From Alectoria sarmentosa (Eukaryota > Ascomycota > Lecanoromycetes > Lecanorales > Parmeliaceae), in contig WOGZ01000560.1 in NCBI GenBank assembly GCA_009733775.1, positions 1 through 15,219 on the forward strand: DNA of 15,219 nucleotides. The letters run 5' to 3'. The notes under the pieces were generated by a model. That model did no database searches, was not told where the DNA came from, and worked only from the letters and a program-made list of their open reading frames with translations. The position numbers were made by a program, and so were the translations under genes. Numbering within the stretch: the stretch's first letter is position 1; every line of letters begins with the position of its first letter. Shown here in pieces: positions 12,419 to 15,219 of the stretch.

Positions 12419-13148
12419 TTAAAAAATAAGATATTATTTATATTTAAACGATATAAATATAATAATAACAAGATATCAACATTTGAGAATCTATCGTTTT
12501 TATTAAAAACATCATTTATTGTTATTACACGACCTTTTAAATTTATTGCTAAAAATGAATCGAATGAGAATAATTTCGATATAAATTATTTTAAAAACAT
12601 CTCAAATAGAAAAAGGTCGACATCAACATTCAAAACATTCAAAAAAAAAAAAAAAAAAAGTCTGATTTCATCGATATTGTTGAAATTGACGTATTAATTT
12701 ATTATCATTTAATTCGAAACAAAAAAAACAAGCTCTTTTCTTTAATAATAAATGAGATTTACGATATTTTTAATAAATCTCTTAAAGTTATATTATAATT
12801 ATAACAAAATAATCGTATATCGATTAATAAATCATATTTATGCGACTTCGAAATTAAATATAAAAGATGTTATAAATTATACATATCGAAAAACGCTTAA
12901 ATTAATAATGTTGAAATTCTCACTCTTCAAAAGATGCTTAACAAATTCTTTATAAATTATTATAATTATATAAATGTTTTTAATAAATCATAAGCGAACG
13001 TATTATTTTCACATCGTTTTTATGATTATAAATTAAAATTTATTAAAAGAGTAAACAAAAATGCATTATTTAAAAATCGAATTTATTTATTATTAAATCA
13101 CAAATTCGAACAAATTAAAAAATATTTAAATAAACATTTGAAAAAAAA
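12419..13148 (+). pseudogene. Protease-to-RT connector of gypsy polyprotein
   Basis: This is a spacer between protease and reverse transcriptase. It is in phase 2 up to 12640, including the open stretch 12416-12697 that encodes LLKTSFIVITRPFKFIAKNE and a basic KRSTSTFKTF segment. After the A19 run it continues in phase 1 with VEIDVLIYYHLIRNKK, NYINVFNKS (12964-12990) and HRFYDYKLKF (13012-13041). These correspond to the 'VFSKxxAxxLPPHRxYDHKI' pre-RT block of fungal gypsy Pol. RKLN-type RT follows after a second frame step. The open frame at 12752-12955 is in the wrong phase and is a shadow. This assignment rests on the order and spacing of known blocks. Confidence 0.8.
12641..12659 (+). other. 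A19 homopolymer with frame step in gypsy pol
   Basis: A run of 19 A. Upstream the polyprotein is read in phase 2, downstream in phase 1, so the run has lost 1 or gained 2 bases (mod 3) relative to the ancestral frame. In-place slippage, in the genome or in sequencing, is the likely cause. Confidence 0.75.
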
Positions 13149-13151
13149 TTT
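13141..13151 (+). other. A8T3 run with frame step at start of RT
   Basis: Phase 1 reading ends with YLNKHLKKN and phase 0 reading starts with FIVFNYVLFISFILFVKK. The two join into the conserved pre-motif block of gypsy RT if one base is missing in the A8T3 run. This indicates a 1-bp deletion (or +2) or a sequencing error in the run. Confidence 0.8.
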
Positions 13152-13860
13152 ATCGTATTTAATTATGTTTTATTTATCTCATTTATTTTATTTGTTAAAA
13201 AATTAAATAAAGATTTGCGATTTTATATAAATTATCGAAAATTGAACGTTATTATTAAAAGAAATCGATATTTTATTTTATTAATAAACGAGATTTTAAT
13301 AAAAATATAAGATTGTAAATATTTTATATAATTTAACATTATTGTTATTTTTAATAAATTTCGAATATATCTCGATAGTGAGAACTTTATTACATTTATC
13401 ACATTTTTTAAAATATATAAATATCGAATGTTTTCATTTAAATTAACAAATAATTTTATTATTTATTAACAATATATAAACGATATCTTTTTTAAATATT
13501 AAAATAATTTTTATTAAATATATTTGAATAATATCTTTATTTATAACAAAATTTTAAAAAAACACATTTAATATATTCGATTAATTTTTCAAAAGTTATG
13601 AAAGATCGATTTATAAATAAATATTTTCAAATACGAATTTCATATATAAGAGATTAAATTTTTAGATTTATTAATATTTATTAATAAATTATAAATGAAT
13701 TCGATTAAAATATAAGTCGTCGTCGATTAAGCATAATTTATAAATTTAAAATAAATATAAACCTTTATCGACCTTTGTAATTTTTATAAAAAGTTTATAA
13801 AAGACTTCTCGAAAATAATCAAATCGATAATTTATTTTATAAAAAAAAAAATTATTTACG
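13149..13860 (+). pseudogene. Reverse transcriptase remnant (gypsy)
   Basis: RT copies the element RNA into DNA. In phase 0 the order of blocks is typical of fungal gypsy RT: LRFYINYRKLN (about 13215-13247), FNIIVIFNK with the motif A catalytic Asp now Asn (AAC 13335-13337), LDSENFITFIT (from 13371), YRMFSFKLTN (13422-13451) for the family's LPFGLTN block, and YLNN at 13521-13532 for YLDD. Both Asp of YLDD are now Asn, so all three polymerase carboxylates are gone. The thumb/connection block FIDLCNFYKKFIKDFSKI follows near 13760-13815. About 16 stops lie inside, all TAA but one TGA. There are no indels after 13151. Confidence 0.95.
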
Positions 13861-13919
13861 AATAATTATTCGTCTATCAAAAAGTTTTTATTTAATTAAA
13901 AATCAACATTATACGAGTT

Positions 13920-14310
13920 TCTATTTTGCGACATTTCGATAAATTCAAAAAAACAATTTTAAAAACGAATTTTTTTGATTATATTAACGAAGAAATATTA
14001 TTATAATATAATAATAAAAAAATATTACATTCAATGATCTTTTATAATAAAAATCTAATTTCGATCGAATGCAATTATCAAATTTATAATAAAGAATTAT
14101 TCGTTATTATTCGATATTTAAAACATTAACGATTTAAATTAAAATGTATCAATATTTCGATCAAAATATTCACGAATTATAAAGATTTTATATATTTTAT
14201 TAAAAAATATGACTTGAATCGTCGTTAAATTAAATATCTCGATATGTTATTCGAATATAACATTAAAATCATTTATCGTTCGAGATCATAAAATCTCAAA
14301 ATTAATGTTT
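13920..14310 (+). pseudogene. RNase H remnant (gypsy)
   Basis: RNase H degrades the RNA strand of the RNA-DNA hybrid. It is in phase 0, directly after RT. The first catalytic Asp is Asn (AAT 13968-13970, in KTNFFDYIN). The helix block IECNYQIYNKEL (14064-14099) is nearly intact and keeps the catalytic Glu (GAA 14094-14096). The TDHK block reads TNYKDFIYF, with its Asp now Asn (AAT 14175-14177). The block LNRR, TAA, IKYLDMLFEYNIKIIYRS then matches the end of the domain. It is the best-preserved part of the element and the easiest to recognise. Confidence 0.95.
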
Positions 14311-14535
14311 TCATTCGAATAATTAAATGCAAATTTATCGATTTTACGAATAAACGACTTAAATAACAATATTAAATCATTTTTATATCGAATCATTTAA
14401 ATTTCGATAATATCGAATTCGAGATTAATATTATTAATGATTCTCTTTATTATAAAGTGTTTAAAACGAATAAAATCGATAATAAATATAATGAAATATA
14501 CGAGACAATCATTAATGATAAAAAGAAATTAAAAA
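14311..14535 (+). pseudogene. RNase H to integrase spacer of gypsy polyprotein
   Basis: Polyprotein linker in phase 0 with few stops. It reads Asn/Asp/Ile-rich protein such as LNFDNIEFEINIINDSLYYK and KIDNKYNEIYETIINDKKKL. Such spacers are variable in gypsy Pol, and no catalytic motif is expected. Its unbroken frame ties RNase H to integrase. Confidence 0.8.
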
Positions 14536-14770
14536 ATATCACATTCAATAAATGCGCTATCACAAACGATATTCTTTATTATAAAAATCGCTTATAAATG
14601 TTTAAGTTTATATACACGATTATTATTTAAAAAATACACGATTAATTTATATATGATTATTTAAAAATCGTTCGTATATATGAATTATTTAAATAAAAGT
14701 ATTATTAAAGAAATATGAAAACAATAATCGTTATATATATTAATAATTATTATATTTACAAAAAAATTAA
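14536..14770 (+). pseudogene. Integrase zinc-binding (H2C2) domain remnant
   Basis: This N-terminal integrase domain folds around Zn through H-H-C-C. It is preceded by ITNDILYYKNRL, the typical entry block. The first His survives (CAC 14637-14639). The second is Tyr (TAT 14658-14660) within YDYLKIVRIYELFK. Both Cys are Tyr (TAT 14748-14750 and TAC 14757-14759). Stops replace the Trp of the YYW motif (TAA 14706-14708). Position and spacing fit the gypsy family well. Zinc binding would be lost. Confidence 0.92.
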
Positions 14771-15219
14771 AGTTCTCAAATATCGTAAATATGATTTATT
14801 ATAATTACTTTCAATTTTATAAAAACGTTAATAAAACATTTTTATAAATTTTATCGTCGATTTATTATTATTAAAAAATTATAACGTTATATAAATTATA
14901 ATAAATCGTTTAATTAAAAAGCGTTATTACGTATTATGCACGACGAAAAATAATAACATATTTATTAAAAATATTATTAAAATGCTTATTAAAGAAGTTT
15001 TTTATATATACGAATTATTAATATTAATAATGTTCGATTAAAGTTTATAATTTATTATTATAATATAAAAATCTTTTTACAAAAGACTCGATATTCAAAT
15101 TAAATTATTTACGATCTTTTATTTTAAAACAAATAAATAAACGAAACGAAATAATTAAAATTTGAAACGTTATTTGCGTATTTATTATAATTATATATAA
15201 AACGATTAAATTAAATAAA
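14771..15219 (+). pseudogene. Integrase catalytic core (DDE) remnant, truncated by window
   Basis: Integrase joins the cDNA ends to host DNA with three acidic residues. Asp 1 is kept (GAT 14859-14861, in FIVDLLLLKNYNV). Asp 2 is kept (GAT 15036-15038), 59 residues later. The third acid is 36 codons further, the family's D-35-E spacing, and is now Lys (AAA 15144-15146, in TKRNN). A Glu GAA to AAA transition explains this. The block LKRYLRIYYNY follows the usual family pattern. The window ends in the next segment, so the C-terminal part, any chromodomain and the 3' LTR cannot be seen. Confidence 0.93.

Larger units (their letters stand above)
11042..15219 (+). mobile_element. Ty3/gypsy LTR retrotransposon, RIP-inactivated, cut by the window edge
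   Basis: One element on the + strand with domains in the Ty3/gypsy order: Gag, zinc knuckle, protease, reverse transcriptase, RNase H, integrase. Integrase last is the order of gypsy, not copia. The frame is codon phase 2 (starts divisible by 3 with remainder 2) from Gag to the A-run at 12641, phase 1 to 13148 and phase 0 to the window end. Gag and Pol thus appear to have formed a single open frame. Damage is almost only transitions. The last 2.07 kb carries about 40 in-frame stops by hand count, all but one TAA, at places where the family has Gln, Arg or Trp. The 3' end and 3' LTR lie beyond the window. The element is dead. Confidence 0.95.

Noticed and set aside
12752..12955. Open frame of 67 codons on the + strand
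   Set aside because: It lies in the wrong phase. The phase 1 reading of the same bases joins the connector and the pre-RT block of gypsy Pol.
1..15219. Mitochondrial, apicomplexan or bacterial symbiont origin suggested by the AT content
   Set aside because: No conserved organelle or bacterial genes, tRNAs or rRNAs are seen. CpG is over-represented, and the only gene remnants are Ty3/gypsy with transition-type damage, which fits fungal RIP.
1..15219. TATA boxes, promoters, CRISPR arrays and tRNA genes
   Set aside because: TATA-like and hairpin-like strings are everywhere at this composition and cannot be told from noise. No regularly spaced repeat-spacer array or tRNA A/B box pair was seen.

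Overview
The window is extremely AT-rich: lines I counted by hand hold about 13-20% G+C. The C and G that remain sit mostly inside CpG. This is the signature of repeat-induced point mutation (RIP), a pre-meiotic C-to-T process of filamentous fungi, mainly Pezizomycotina, taken close to saturation. The only recognisable genes are dead retrotransposon genes. I therefore read the window as a heterochromatic AT-rich block of a filamentous ascomycete genome. The species cannot be told from the sequence.

Layout. Positions 1 to about 9160 contain no gene I can recognise on either strand. They hold a 32-bp perfect palindrome (4224-4255), a degenerate repeat cluster (5424-5545), a four-copy 15-bp minisatellite (6397-6456) and one weak coding-like stretch (7960-8167). 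Positions 9163-10430 hold two head-to-tail copies of a repeat of about 626 bp. Most base differences in their best-matching parts are C/T or G/A. Positions 10431-11041 are an unassigned AT-rich, partly pyrimidine-rich leader.

From about 11042 to the right edge, on the + strand, runs one Ty3/gypsy LTR retrotransposon in canonical order: Gag with a CCHC zinc knuckle, acidic linker, aspartic protease, connector, reverse transcriptase, RNase H, integrase zinc domain and integrase core. The window ends inside integrase. The reading frame stays traceable over about 4.2 kb, broken only by two frame steps. One is at a run of 19 A (12641-12659) and the other at A8T3 (13141-13151). Otherwise the damage is transitions: about 40 in-frame stops in the last 2.07 kb, nearly all TAA. 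Catalytic residues are lost in reverse transcriptase (visible Asp to Asn), RNase H (two Asp to Asn) and integrase (Glu to Lys).

When intact, these domains worked together. Gag packages the RNA, protease cuts the polyprotein, reverse transcriptase with RNase H makes cDNA, and integrase inserts it. Here nothing can be functional. I found no undescribed system. The points worth following are the saturated but CpG-sparing mutation pattern, an apparent flip in strand bias near 9 kb, the tandem 626-bp repeat and the long palindrome.
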